Notes under the pieces: model-generated
What the model was told of the DNA's origin: nothing
Database searches by the model: none
What the model saw: only the letters and a program-made list of their open reading frames with translations
In this document: piece by piece, positions 13,917-24,730 of the stretch
How the letters are laid out: every line of letters starts with the position of its first letter
How positions within the stretch are numbered: position 1 is the stretch's first letter
Assembly (NCBI GenBank): GCA_963575745.1
Contig: CAUYUJ010006308.1
Location: 1-54,608 of the forward strand
DNA length: 54,608 bases
Reading direction: 5' to 3'
Source of the DNA: Prorocentrum cordatum
Lineage: Eukaryota > Sar > Dinophyceae > Prorocentrales > Prorocentraceae
Translations under genes and position numbers: made by a program

Positions 13917-14201
13917 TTGTCAGGAAGCTCTGCGAGTCCCCCGGCGGTAACAAAGGTTGACGGTTTACCGCCGGCGCCCAGTTTCAAGCGGCCTGGCAAA
14001 GGGCCCCGTGCGGCGTTCCACGCTGGACTTCGCTATCCGGGTTTTTCCCGGATAGCTCCTTGGAGAGCTAAGGGTTTCAGAGAAGAAGCCGGAGGGGGGT
14101 GGTGAGGAGCACACGCCCACTTCTGCCGGTCCACGACTGGGCGCCGGCGGTAAACCGTTAACCTTTCTTACCGCCGGGGGACTCGTAGAGCTTCCTGACA
14201 A
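13917..14201. mobile_element. Foldback/MITE-like element with 66-bp terminal inverted repeats
   Basis: The left arm (13917-13982) and right arm (14136-14201) are inverted copies of the same 66-bp hairpin module found singly throughout the array. They differ at only a few positions. The 153-bp core (13983-14135) contains CCCGGATAGCTCCTTGGAG and GGGTTTCAGAGAAGAAGCCGG, which recur at about 16564-16610. No transposase is encoded, so this would be non-autonomous. The many solo modules elsewhere may be single arms of such elements. The alternative is that this is simply an inversion junction within the satellite. Confidence 0.7.
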
Positions 14202-16123
14202 TAACTCGTAGAGCTTCCCTTAGCAAGTTATTGCTGGAAGCTTAAGAGTAATTCCGGGGAGCTGGAAAGCTAGTTGGCAAGAAAAATCTCGACGGACCTT
14301 TTGCTGACTTTTGGTCGGTTGAAAATTTTGTTCTCAAAATTTGAACATTCGTTAGAGCTCTAGTATTTTTTCCCATGATATTCGATCTTATTCCCGCTCG
14401 CCATCTTGATCTCAGCTCGATCGGGTAACTTTGAAGGCCAAAAAGCACACGGGCGGGAACGGCCGTTTCGAAACATCTTGATACGCCAGAAATCGATTGA
14501 GAATTATCAGGCGCGTTCGTCTGTTGAATCAAGAGCTCTGAACTCGGCCTGATCCCCGAGCTAGGTTCGCGGACCTATTTGTATTGGTCGAGTCATCTTG
14601 AGAAGTGCTCTCGCTTTTCTGTGCTTAAATCGTGCTGGGGGAGGGCTACAGTGCTGTTGGTCACAGGAATCGATTTCGAGACATCAGGCGCGCCCGTTCG
14701 TCGAATCGAGAGCTCGGAACTCGGTCTTCTGCTCGAACAAGATCCGCGAAACTGTTGTATTATTCGAGTCATCCTGAGAGGTACTCTCGGTTTTCTGCAC
14801 TTAACTCAGGTTGTATTGGGGGGCTGCAGAGCTTGTAATCACAGGAATCGATCCGCAGACATCAGACGCGTGCACCTGTCGCATTCAGAGGTCTGAACTC
14901 GGTTTCATACTCGAGCTCGATTGGAAAACTGTTCGTTTGTTTTGTTAGAGTCATCCTGAGAGGTCGATAATCGCCTGGGCTGCAAAACTAGTCGTTCTCT
15001 GAAATTCTTTTCCACATTATATATTGTCAGGAAGCTCTACGAGTCCCCGGCGGTAAGAAAGGTTGACGGTTTACCGCCGGCGCCCAGTATATAATGTGGG
15101 AAAGTATTTCAGAGAACGACTAGTTTTTCAGCCCAAGCGATTATAGACCTCTCAAGATGACTCTAACAAACAAACGAATAGTTTCCCAATCGAGCTCGAG
15201 TGCGAAACCGAGTTCAGACCAATGAATGCGACAGGCGGACGCGTCTGATGTCTGCGGATCGATTCCTGTGATTACCAGCACTACAGCCACCCATACAGCC
15301 TGAGTTAAGTGCAGGAACCGAGAGTACCTCTCATAATAACTCGAATAACACAACAGTTTCGCGGATCTCGTTCGAGCAGCAGACCGAGTTCTGAGCTCTC
15401 AGTTCGACGAACGGACGCGCCTGATGTCTTGAAATGGATTCCTGTCCAGGAGCCCTCCCCCAGCACGATTTAAGTACAGAAAACCGAGAGCACTTCTCAA
15501 GATGACTCGAACAATACCAATAGGTTCGCGAACCTAGCTCGGGGAGCAGGCCGAGTTCAGAGCTCTTGATTCAACAGACGAACGCGCCTGATAATTCTCA
15601 ATCGAGCATCAGCTCTGTGGCTGCCTCACAGATCGAGTTAAGTACGAAAAACCGAGAGCGTCTGCTACAATGACTCGGATAATACGAATAGGTTCGCGAC
15701 CCTAGCTCGGCTAGCAGACCGAGTTCAGACCTCTTGATTGAACAGGCGAACGCGCCTGATCATTCTGGATGCATTAGCTGTGCTGACCAGCTCTGTAGTT
15801 GTCCTGAAGCTCGAGTTATCTTGAGAAAACCGACAACGCGTATCAAGATGACTCGAAACGGCCAGTCCCGCCTGCCTGCTTTTTGGCCTTCAAAGTTACC
15901 CGATTGAGCTGAGATCAAGATAACGAGCGTGAATAAGACGAATATCACGGGAAAAAATACTAGAGCTCTAACGAATGGTCAAATTTCGAGAACCAAATTT
16001 TCAACCGACCAAAAGACAGCAAAAGTTCCGTCGAGATTTTTCTTGTCAACTAGCTCTCCAGCGCTCCGGAATTACTCTAAAGCTTCCAGCAATACCTTGC
16101 TAAGGGAAGCTCTGCGAGTTATT
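14202..16123. repeat. Imperfect ~1.9 kb inverted repeat (head-to-head satellite blocks)
   Basis: The left arm (about 14202-15025) runs from AACTCGTAGAGCTTCCCTTAG through the spacer and monomers to CACATTATATATTGTCAGG. The right arm (about 15089-16123) is its reverse complement, beginning TATATAATGTGGGAAAG and ending TAAGGGAAGCTCTGCGAGTT. The pivot is a hairpin module at about 15026-15088. The right arm is about 210 bp longer, consistent with loss of roughly one monomer on the left. This is the only place where the satellite orientation reverses. Confidence 0.85.
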
Positions 16124-16192
16124 CTCGCAGCGCCCTGCCGGAGGTTGCAGCGTGTCCGGGGGCGTGGCTCCTAGCGTTTCCCTATAAGCGGC

Positions 16193-16437
16193 TCAAGGGT
16201 GCGCGAAGCGCTTCGGCAGAGCTTCGGAAGAGCTTCGGCAGTTCTTCCAGGCTCCTAGGCAGATCTTCCTTGCGCGATTTGCAGGGCCCCACGCATCGTA
16301 AACGGCGTCCCTGCGTCTCCTGCGAGGTTTCCAGCGTCCCGCGCATCGTTTCAGGCGGCCCGGCAGAGGTCCCCGTGCGGCGTTCCGCGCTTGGCTTCGC
16401 TATCCGGGTTTTGGACGCTTACAAGGCTTGCAAGTGG
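16193..16437 (+). repeat. ~245-bp duplicated block, copy 1
   Basis: The block runs from GTGCGCGAAGCGCTTCGGCAG to GGGTTTTGGACGCTTACAAG. It shares nearly all of its sequence with 16754-16991, including CCAGCGTCCCGCGCATCG and GCGCTTGGCTTCGCTATCC. It contains a short internal GAGCTTCGG repeat and the palindrome GCGCGAAGCGCTTCGGC. Fragments of it also occur near 12345 and 13983. No gene is visible. Confidence 0.8.
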
Positions 16438-16753
16438 GCTTGAGGACGGCTGTACCTCGTAGAGCTCTTCGGCATCGATGAGCTAGAGGAATTCCGGCGC
16501 GGGGTGGAGCTAGTTGGACCGCCCGGCAAGATAGGACAAATTGGTGACTTTTGGTCGGTTTTTCCCGGATAGCTCCTTGGAGAGCTAAGGGTTTCAGAGA
16601 AGAAGCCGGACGATGCTTGTGCCTGCCAGGAGCTCCTCCACGGCGGTCCACGCTCGGTCGCCAGTCGGCTTGCCGGTGATCCCGGGTGATGGTGTGCAGT
16701 TTCGTGTAGCATTGGACATGCGAACACATGCTACAATAACGCGTGGCTCCAGC
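16438..16753. other. Mosaic spacer between the two 245-bp blocks
   Basis: It contains one copy of the ~62-bp block CCTCGTAGAGCTCTTCG to GGTGGAGCTAGTTGG (about 16455-16515), a copy of the foldback core phrase GGATAGCTCCTTGGAGAGC (about 16565), and about 130 bp without a recognised relative in this window. Overlapping open frames on both strands look like chance products of GC-rich DNA. Confidence 0.6.
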
Positions 16754-16991
16754 ATCCAGGTGCGCGAAGCGCTTCGGCAGAGCTTCGGCAGAGCTTCGCC
16801 AGTGCTCGCAGGCTCCCAGGCAGATCTTCCTTGCGCGCTGTGAAGGGCCCCACGCATCGTACACGGCGCCCCTGCAAGCGTCTCCTGCGAGGTTTCCAGC
16901 GTCCCGCGCATCGTTTCAGGCGACTTGGCAGAGGTGCCCGTCCGGCGTTCCGCGCTTGGCTTCGCTATCCGGGTTTTGGACGCTTACAAGT
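16754..16991 (+). repeat. ~245-bp duplicated block, copy 2
   Basis: This is a second copy of the 16193-16437 block in the same orientation. It differs by small substitutions and by a few extra bases at GCGCCCCTGCAAGCGTCTCC. Downstream it runs directly into family B copy 2. Confidence 0.8.
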
Positions 16992-17300
16992 GCGAAAATT
17001 TGAAAGAGATTTGACCATTTATTTTGAGAAAGCAGATTTTTGCGCGTTGCATTGGCATATAAACTCCTCTCTGACAGCAGCTGAGCTCTCCTGATGCATT
17101 TTTGCACGAGTTGACTTCCGGGAACCGAGCGAATATGAACATAAAAAAAAAAAAACCAAAATAAAGAGTTTCAAGAAAATCTCTATTTTTTGACTCTGTG
17201 TCGATTCTCAGCATTCTTACCAGCGTGGAAGGAGCTCTACGAGGTTCCCGGCGGTGATCAGGTTGACGGTTTACCGCCGGCGCCAGTTCAATACCCTGTA
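16985..17300 (+). repeat. Family B block, copy 2
   Basis: It shares AAATTTGAAAGAGATTTGACC, GAGTTGACTTCCGGGAAC and the closing hairpin with the other family B copies. The hairpin here is mixed, with CCGGCGGTGA on the left (17248-17257) and TTACCGCCGG on the right (17271-17280), leaving one mismatched or wobble pair. Confidence 0.8.
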
Positions 17301-17394
17301 CTTGAGTGACGCGCGGGTTTGGCATCATACCTCGTAAAGCTCTTCGCCAGCGATGAGCTAGAGGAATTCCGGCGCGTGGTGGAGCTAGTTGGCC

Positions 17395-17717
17395 CAGCCG
17401 GCCGAGGCGGACAATGTGACAACTTTTGGGTGGTTTTGCGAAAATTTGAAAGATATTTGACCATTTATTTTGGGAAAGCAGATTTTTATGCCGAGCATTG
17501 GCATATGAACTTCTCTCTGACGGCAGCTCAGCTCTTCCAATGCATTTTTGCATGAGTTCACTTCCGGGAACTGAGCGAATATGAACATCGAAAAAATCGA
17601 ATTTCAAGATTTTCGAAAAATCTATATTTTTTGATTGTGTGTCGATTCTCTCCACTCTTACTAGTAAGAGGAGCTACGAGGTTCCCGGCGGTGACCAGGT
17701 TGACGGTTCACCGCCGG
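17395..17717 (+). repeat. Family B block, copy 3
   Basis: This is the most complete copy: AGCCGGCCGAGGCGGACAAT, then AATGCATTTTTGCATGAG, GAATTTCAAGATTTTCG and a class II hairpin with a perfect stem CCGGCGGTGA (17685-17694) paired to TCACCGCCGG (17708-17717). Confidence 0.85.
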
Positions 17718-17781
17718 CGCCAGTATATGACGCCACATAGCGAACATCCTAAGCCACAAGCGCAACTTAGGCGGAAACTTA

Positions 17782-17908
17782 CATGCCTCGTAGAGCTCTT
17801 TGTTATCATGAGCTAGAGGAATTCCGGCGCGGGGTGGAGCTAGTACCTCGTAGAGCTCTTCGTCATCGATGAGCTGGAGGAATTCCGGCGCGGGGTGGAG
17901 CTAGTTGG
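17782..17908 (+). repeat. Tandem pair of a ~62-bp block
   Basis: Two adjacent copies of CCTCGTAGAGCTCTT through AATTCCGGCGCGGGGTGGAG end in GGAGCTAGT. Two more copies lie at about 16455-16515 and 17328-17392. The block is a variant of the spacer AGCTCTAGTT/AGCTAGTTGG used in the 178-bp array, linking the two repeat families. Confidence 0.75.
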
Positions 17909-18215
17909 CCCACCTGGCCAGAACGGACAATGTGACAACTTTTGGGTGGTTTTGAGATAATTTCAAAGATATTTGATCATTTATTTGAAAAATCAGATTT
18001 TACGCCGAGCATTGGCATATTAACTTCTCTATCGATGCTTTTTTGCATGAGTTGACTTCCGGGAACTGAGCGAATATGAACATCGAAAAAAATCGAATTT
18101 CAAGATTTTCGAAAAATCTGATTTTTTCGATTCTGTGTCGATCCTCTGCACTCTTACTAGTGAGAGGAGCTCTACGAGGTTTCCGGCGCTGACCAGGTTG
18201 ACGGTTCACCGCCGG
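17905..18215 (+). repeat. Family B block, copy 4
   Basis: A slightly shortened copy (the stretch after CTTCTCTATCGATGC is deleted). It ends in the hairpin CCGGCGCTGA (18183-18192) and TCACCGCCGG (18206-18215), with one stem mismatch. A further partial copy appears to start at about 18216 and fades by 18330. Confidence 0.8.
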
Positions 18216-18329
18216 CCAGTTGGTCGAACCGGCCAGAAAGGACAAAGTGATAACTTTTGGGTGGTTTTGCATTTTTTCAAAGATATTTCTCAATTCATTG
18301 TGAGGGAGCAGATTTTTCGCACCTGTAGT

Positions 18330-18880
18330 GGGTTATCGCGCTTCTGCCAGTGAAATTTTCAGGTCAGTAGGTGCAGTATTACTATCGAAACACTTGGAGG
18401 AACTCAGTCTGTTTAGAGTCATCGTCAGATGTATTTTCGGTTTTCTGTACTTACTTCGAGATTTCGGAGAAGTAGAGAGCTGATACTTTCACAAACCGAT
18501 TAATAATCATCAGGCGCGTCCGGCTCGTGCGTGTAGAGGTTCGAACTCGGCCTGCTACTCGAGCTAGATTCGTAAAGCTTTTTGTATACGTTCAGTCATT
18601 TTGATCAGTGATATTCCTTTTCTGTACTTAACCCACATGTTCAGAGAAGTTGTAGAGCTGTTACACATATGAAATTTAGTATTAGCAGGTGCGCTCGTCT
18701 CTAACATCGACGTTTTCTACTACTCTAGCTTGGTCAGAACACTTTTCGTAGTTCACAAGTTCTCTTAACAGCTTTTTGGTATCCTGTGATTAAGTCGTGC
18801 TGAAATGGAGCTAGCAAGCTCGTATGCAGAAACTGATTCATAATTAGCAGGGGCGCTCGGCTGACACATTTACAGCTCTG
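18330..18880 (+). repeat. Decayed 178-type monomers at the array edge
   Basis: Three or so degraded monomers can still be recognised by phrases such as ATTTTCGGTTTTCTGTACTTA, AATCATCAGGCGCGTCCGGC and GAACTCGGCCTGCTACTCGAG. Similarity falls steadily toward the octamer array, as expected at the ageing edge of a satellite. No gene is seen. Confidence 0.75.
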
Positions 18881-19676
18881 AAAGTGTATACTTCGTCTTT
18901 ATGTGTGTCTCTGTGTGTGTGTTGCCTGTCTGCTTGCCTCATTGTTTGTGTGTCTGGTTGTCTGTGTGTCGGTGTCTGTGTGTCTCTGTGTCTGTCTTTC
19001 TATGTTGGTATGTCTATTTGTCTGTGTGTCTGTTTGTCTGTGTGTACGTATGTCTGTGTGTGTGTGTGTGTTTGTCTCTGTGTCTATCGGATGCCTAAGT
19101 GTCAGTCTGGCAGTGTATCTGTCAGTCCGTCTGTTTATCGGTGTGTCTGGTTATCTCTGTGTCTAGGTGTCTGTGTGTTTGTGTGTCTGTCTGTCGCTCT
19201 GTCTGTGTGCGGGTGTGCTGTGTCGGTTTGTCTGCATGTTCTGCGTCTCTGTGTCTGTGTGTCTGTGCGTCTGTGTCTGTGTCTTTGTCAATGTGTCTGC
19301 GTGTCTATATGTCTGTGTGTGTGTGTGTGTCTGTCTGTGTGTTGGTGTTCCTGTGTGTTTGTGTGTCTGTGTCCTCATGTCCGTGTTTCTTTTCTGTCCA
19401 GGTGTCCGTGTCTATGTGTCTGTATGTTTGTGTGCTTGTGTCTCTGTGAGTCTGTGGTCTGAGTGTCTGTCTCGGTGTCTGTGTCTCTGTCTCTGTCGCT
19501 GGTTGTCTGTGTCTCTGTGTACTGGTCGTCTTTGTCTCTGTGTGTCTGCGTTTCTGTATGTCAGTATATCTGTGTGTCTGCCTGTCTGTGGATCTGTCTT
19601 TGTGTCTCTGTCTGCGTGTGGGACTTCGTGCTTGAATGTCTGTGTGTCTGTGCGTCTGTGCATTTCTGTGTCTCTA
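18881..19676 (+). repeat. TGTGTGTC-type octamer minisatellite, left copy
   Basis: The + strand is almost purely G and T with regular C, built on TGTGTGTC/TCTGTGTG units. All frames stay open for long stretches and give Val/Cys/Ser/Leu-rich pseudo-peptides, which I take as artefacts. About 100 bp at 19500-19605 matches 53117-53240 in the right-hand array almost unit for unit. Confidence 0.95.
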
Positions 19677-19900
19677 TCTCTGGGGCTCAGATTCGGGCTG
19701 GGGCTCGGGGTCGTGCTGGGGCTCTGGCGCCGGCTCAGGCTCGGGCTCGGGCTCGGGCTGGGGCTCGGGCTCGGGCTCGGGCTCGGGCTCTGGTTTGGGC
19801 TCGGGCTCGGGCTCGGGCTCGGTTCCGGGCTCGGTCTCGGGCATGGGCTCGGGTTCGGGCTGGGCCCAGCGGGCTCGGGCTCGGGCTCGAGCTCGGGCAT

Positions 19901-19952
<52 letters not shown>

Positions 19953-19954
19953 AT

Positions 19955-20007
<53 letters not shown>

Positions 20008-20200
20008 TGGGCTCGGGCACGGGCTTGGGCTCGGGATCGGGCTGGCTCGGGCTTCGGCTCGGGCTGCGCTCGGCTCCGGCTCCGGCCTCGGGCTCCGGCT
20101 CGGTCTCGCGGCTCGGGCTTGGGCTCGGGCTCGGGCTCGGGCTGGGGCTCGGGCTGGGGCTGGGGCTCGGGCTCCGTCTCGGGCTCTCGGGCTTGAGCCT

Positions 20201-20241
<41 letters not shown>

Positions 20242-20245
20242 TGGG

Positions 20246-20282
<37 letters not shown>

Positions 20283-20309
20283 GCGGGCTCGGGCTCGGGC
20301 TCGGGCTAG

Positions 20310-20358
<49 letters not shown>

Positions 20359-20371
20359 AGGGTTTGGGCCT

Positions 20372-20435
<64 letters not shown>

Positions 20436-20510
20436 CCGGGCTCGGGCTCGGGCGCGGTCTCGGGCTCGGGCTCGGGCTCGGTCGGGCTCGGATCTGGGTT
20501 CGGGCTCGAC

Positions 20511-20555
<45 letters not shown>

Positions 20556-20561
20556 AGGGGT

Positions 20562-20642
<81 letters not shown>

Positions 20643-20678
20643 AGGGCTCGGGATCGAGCTCGAGCTCGGCTCGGCTCA

Positions 20679-20714
<36 letters not shown>

Positions 20715-20995
20715 CGGGCTCGGGCTCGGGCTTCGGGCTGGGCTCGGCTCGGCTCGGGCTCGGAGCCTCCTGGGTTTGGGCTCTGCGGTGTGCCTCGGCG
20801 GCGCGGGCTCGGGGCTGGGCTCGTGCTCGGGCTCGGCTGCGGGCGCCGGCGCGGGGGGGGCCCCCCCCCCTCGGGCTCGGGTCCAAGGCGTCGGGCTCGG
20901 GGCTCGGCTCGGCTCGGGCTCGGGGCTCGGGGCTCGGGCTCGGGCTCGGTCTCGGGCTCGGGCTCGGTCTCGGGCATGGGCTCGGGCTCGGGCTT

Positions 20996-21050
<55 letters not shown>

Positions 21051-21077
21051 TCCCAGGCCTGGGCTTGGGCTTGGGCC

Positions 21078-21132
<55 letters not shown>

Positions 21133-21174
21133 AGGCCTCGGCCCGGGCCTAGGCTCGGGCTCGGGCTTTGGCCT
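19677..21174 (+). repeat. (GGGCTC)n hexanucleotide array, ~1.5 kb
   Basis: Near-pure GGGCTC runs (for example 19897-20004, 20311-20436 and 20574-20640) alternate with degenerate patches. Four successive GGG tracts separated by 3-nt CTC loops fit the G-quadruplex pattern G3N3G3N3G3N3G3, the geometry also found in telomeric GGGTTA repeats. The six frames read as dipeptide repeats (Gly-Leu, Gly-Ser, Ala-Arg; Glu-Pro, Pro-Ser, Ala-Arg on the other strand), so the long open frames are not genes. Confidence 0.95.
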
Positions 21175-21820
21175 GGGTTATTTTGACCTGAGCATGTCGT
21201 TAAACTGCTCACCGACGGCAGAGAGGGAGAAATCCCATTCCAGGGCGACCAACCCGAGAACTGGCGGGCCACTGGACCCGGGAGCAATCCCATTCCTAAG
21301 GGGAGACCGGACCCACAAGCCGGCTGGCGACCAACCCAAGAACTGGCGGGAGCCGGACCCAAGGACTGGTGGTACGGGCAGTTGCCAGAGACTGCTGGGG
21401 CGGAGCTGTGGCAGGCTTCGTCCCTGGGACCTTGGTTGCGGCACACGGTCAAAGGGGCTAGTCCCAAGTTAGACCGTGTGGGGGCGCCCTGTTTCCTAAA
21501 GTCGGGCCAGAGCGGAACGTAAGACGGACCGGAGGTGTAGCGGGGATGGAGAGTTGCTGAGATGGACCGTACGGGCCTTAGAAAGGATGCCCAGGTCCTG
21601 AGCTTCTAGTACATCTCGTCAGCGAAACCGAACGCCGCAGCCGCCCGAGCCACCTCCGCCCCTCAGCAGAGAGGGGGTGCCGCGGAGGCCACGCACAAGG
21701 AGAGGGGGAGCCGCGGTGGGCAGAGAGGGGGTGCCGCGGAGTGATACGAAATAAGCAGCGTAGTTGTGCATTCGAAGGATCACACACGATTATGATATGA
21801 AATATGTAACATAGATTTTG
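21175..21820. other. Unique spacer with short direct repeats; no gene seen
   Basis: About 645 bp without tandem structure. Short direct repeats include CGACCAACCC(G/A)AGAACTGGCGGG (near 21247 and 21327) and GCAGAGAGGGGGTGCCGCGGA (near 21665 and 21720). GAGCTTCTAG near 21600 recurs at 25473. No conserved protein is encoded in any frame that I can recognise. Confidence 0.6.
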
Positions 21821-24730
21821 GGCTGCGGCTGTGGCTGCGGCCGCGGCTGGGAGAGGGAAGCTATCGCGAATTTTTCGCTGTGGTTTTCTTCCTCCAGCCG
21901 CGGCCGCGGCCGCGGCTGCGGCTTCGGCTGTGGCTGCGGCCGCGGCTGGGAGAGGGAAACGATAGCGAATTTTTCGCGGTGGTTTTCTTCCTCCAGCTGC
22001 GGCCGCGGCCGCGGCTGCGGCTTCGGCCGCGGCTGCGGCTGCGGCTGCGGCGGCGGTTCGGAGGGGGAAGCTATCGCGAATTTTTCGCGGTGGTTTTCTT
22101 CTTGCAGCCGCGGCCGAGGCCGCATCTGCGGCTGCGGCTGCAGCCGCGGCTCGGAGGGGGAAACTATTGCGAATTTTTCGCGGTAGTTTTCTTCTTCCAG
22201 CCCCGGCCGCGGCCGCGGCTGCGGCTCCGGCTGCGGCTGCGGCTCTGGCTGTGGCTGCGGCCGCGGCTGGGAGGGGGAAACTATCGCGATTTTTTCGCGG
22301 TGGTTTTCTTCTTTCAGCCGCGGCCGCGGCCGCGGCTCTGGCTGGGGCTGCGGCCGCGGCTGGGAGGGAAAAACTATCGCGAATTTTTCGCGGTGGTTTT
22401 CTTCTTCCAGCCGCGGCCGCGGCCGCGGCTGCGGCTCTGGCTGTGGCTGTGGCCGCGGCTGGGAGGGGGAAAATATCGCGAATTTTTCGCGGTGGTTTTC
22501 CTCTTCCAGGCGCGGCCGCGGCTGCGGCTGCGGCTGCGGCCGCGGCTGGGAGGGGGGAACTACCGCGAATTTGTCGCTGTGGTTTTCCTCTTCCAGCCGC
22601 GGCCGCGGCCGCGGCTGCGGCTCTGGCTGTGGCTGCGGCTGGGAGGGGGAAAACTATCGGGAATTTTTCGCGGTGGTTTTTTCTTCCAGCCGCGGCCGCG
22701 GCCGCGGCTGCGGCCCTTGCGGCCGGCGGCTGGGAGGGGAAACTATCGCGAATTTTTCGCTGGTAGTTTTTCTTCTTCCAGCGCGGCCGCGGCGCGGCTG
22801 ACGGCTCTGGCTGTGGCTGCGGCCCGGCTGGGGGGGGATAACTAGAGGTGTCGGGTGACTTGCGCATTATCCTCTTCAGCCGGCGGCGCGATTCGCGGCC
22901 GCGGCTGCGGCTGCGGCTGCGGCTGGGAGGGGGAAATTATCGCGAATTTTTCGCGGTGGTTTTCTTCTTCCAGCCGCGGCCGCGAGCCGCGGCTGCGGCT
23001 CACTGGCTTGTGGCGCGGGCCGCGGCTGGAGGGGCGGAAACTATTGGCGAATTTTCGCGGTGGGTTTCCTCTTCCACCGCGGCCGCGGCGCGGCTGCGGC
23101 TGCGGCCGCGGCTGCGGCTGCGGTTGCGGTCGCGGCTGGGAGGGGGAAACTATCGCGAATTTTTCGCGGTGGTTTTCTTGCAGCCGCGGCCGAGGCCGCA
23201 TCTGCGGCTGCGGCTGTGGCTGTGGCCGCGGCTGGGAGGGGGAAATTATCGCGATTTTTTCGCGGTGGTTTTCGTTTTCTAGGCGCGGCCGCGGCTGCGG
23301 CTGCGGCTGCGGCCGCGGCTGGGAGGGGGAAACTATCGCGAATTTTTCGCGGTGGTTTTCTTCTTCCAGCCGCGGCCGTGCCGGCCGCTTGCTGGCGGCT
23401 CTGTCTGTGGCGGCGGCCGCGGCCTGGGAGGGGGAAACTATTGCGAATTTTTCGCGGTGGTTTTCCTCTTCCAGCCGCGGCCGCGGCCGCGGCTGCGGGT
23501 TTGGCTGTGGCCGCGGCTGGGAGGGGGAAGCTATCGCGAATTTTTCGCGATAGCTTTCTTCTTCCAGCCGCGGCCGCGGCCGCGGCCGCGGCTGCGCTTG
23601 CGGCTGCAGCTGGGAGGGGGAAATTATCGCGAATTTTTCGCGGTTTTTTTTCTCTTCCAGCCGCGGCCGCGGCCGCGGCTGCGGCTGCGGCTGCGGCCGC
23701 GGCTAGGAGGGGGAACTATCGCGAATTTTTCGTGATAGTTTTCTTCTTCCAGCCGCGGCCGCGGCCGCGGCTGCGGCTCTGGTGTGGCTGCCGGCGCGGC
23801 CTGGAGGGGGAAAATGTATCGCGATTTTTCGCGGTGGTTTTCCTCTTCCAGCCGCGGCCGCGGCCGGCTGCGGCTGCGGCTGGGAGGGGAAAATAATCGC
23901 GAATTTTTCGCGGTGGTTTTCTTCTTTCAGCCGCGGCCGCGGCCGCGGCTGCGGCTCTGGCTGTGGCGTCGGCCGCGGCTGGGAGGGGGAAACTATCGCG
24001 AATTTTTCGCGGTGGTTTTTCTCTTCCAGCCGCGGCCGCGGCCGCGGCTGCGGCTCTGGCTGTGGCTGCGGCCGCGGCTGGGAGGAGGAAATTATCGCGA
24101 ATTTTTCGCGGTGGTTTTCCTCTTCCAGCCGCGGCCGCGGCCGCGGCTGCGGCTGCGGCTGCCGCAGCGGCTGGGAGGGGGAAACTACTGCGATTTTTTC
24201 GCGGTGGTTTTCTTCTTCCAGCCGCGGCCGCGGCCGCGGCTGCGGCTGCGGCTGCGGCCGCGGTTGGGAGGGGAAAACTATCGCGAATTTTTCGCGATGG
24301 TTTTCTTCTTCCAGCCGCGGCCGCGGCTGCGGCTGCGGCCGCGGCTGGCAGGGGGAAACTATCGTGAATTTTTCGCGGTGGTTTTCCTCTTCCGGCCGCG
24401 GCCGCGACCGCGGCTGCGGCTCTGGCTGCGGCTGCGGCCGCGGCTGCGGCTCTGGCTGTGGCTGCGGCCGCGGCTGGGAGGGGAAATTATTGCTTATTTT
24501 TTAGCGTGGTTTTCTTCCAGCGCGGCCTGCGGCCGCGGCCGCGGCTTGCGGCTGCGGCTGCGGCTGGTAGGGGAATTAACGGTCGAAATGTTTCGCGGTG
24601 TTGCACAGCGTTTTTCTCTTCAGCCGCGGCCGCGGCCTGTGCGGCTGCGGCTTCTGGCTGTGGCGTCGGCGCGTCTGGAGGGGGAAGTATCGCGAATTTT
24701 TCCTGTGGTTTTCCTTTTCCCCGCCGCGGC
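21821..24730 (+). repeat. ~100-bp satellite with CGCGAATTTTTCGCG hairpin core, ~28 copies
   Basis: Units are 90-110 bp. Each consists of a GC-rich part (GCCGCGGCCGCGGCTGCGG with CTCTGGCTGTGGC), then GGGAGGGGGAAACTATCGCG, AATTTTTCGCGGTGG and TTTTCTTCTTCCA. The core is palindromic. On the + strand GAAAACTATCGCGAA can pair with TTCGCGGTGGTTTTC round a UUU loop, using two G-U wobbles. Multiple frames stay open across the array. The frame reading WEGETIANFSR is the same as in the neighbouring gene at 25582, but variable unit length breaks it here. I do not call a gene. Confidence 0.9.

Larger units (their letters stand above)
708..13982. repeat. 66-bp hairpin modules, class I (AA/TT stem), about 11 copies
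   Basis: The module runs from TTGTCAGGAAGCTCTACGAG to GCCGGCGCCCAGT. It contains a perfect 10-bp stem, CCGGCGGTAA with TTACCGCCGG, round a 14-nt loop. Stems begin at 730, 1745, 3314, 4756, 6098, 7254, 9372, 12302 and 13941. A copy with an imperfect stem begins at 8314 and a decayed copy lies near 10615. Two further copies at 14144 (inverted) and 15047 belong to the foldback and inverted-repeat features below. Each copy closes one higher-order block of the satellite. Confidence 0.85.

Noticed and set aside
14128-14190. Rho-independent terminator or tRNA-like fold at the hairpin modules
   Set aside because: No T-tract follows the stems and no cloverleaf or A/B boxes can be drawn; the stem-loop recurs as part of a repeat.
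1-18880. CRISPR array
   Set aside because: Monomers are 170-178 bp and diverged throughout, with no short identical repeats separated by unique spacers, and the setting is eukaryotic.
21178-21196. GGTTATTTTGACCTGAG as a spliced-leader gene or relic
   Set aside because: Only about 9 of 15 positions match the leader, with no donor GT or Sm-site context.
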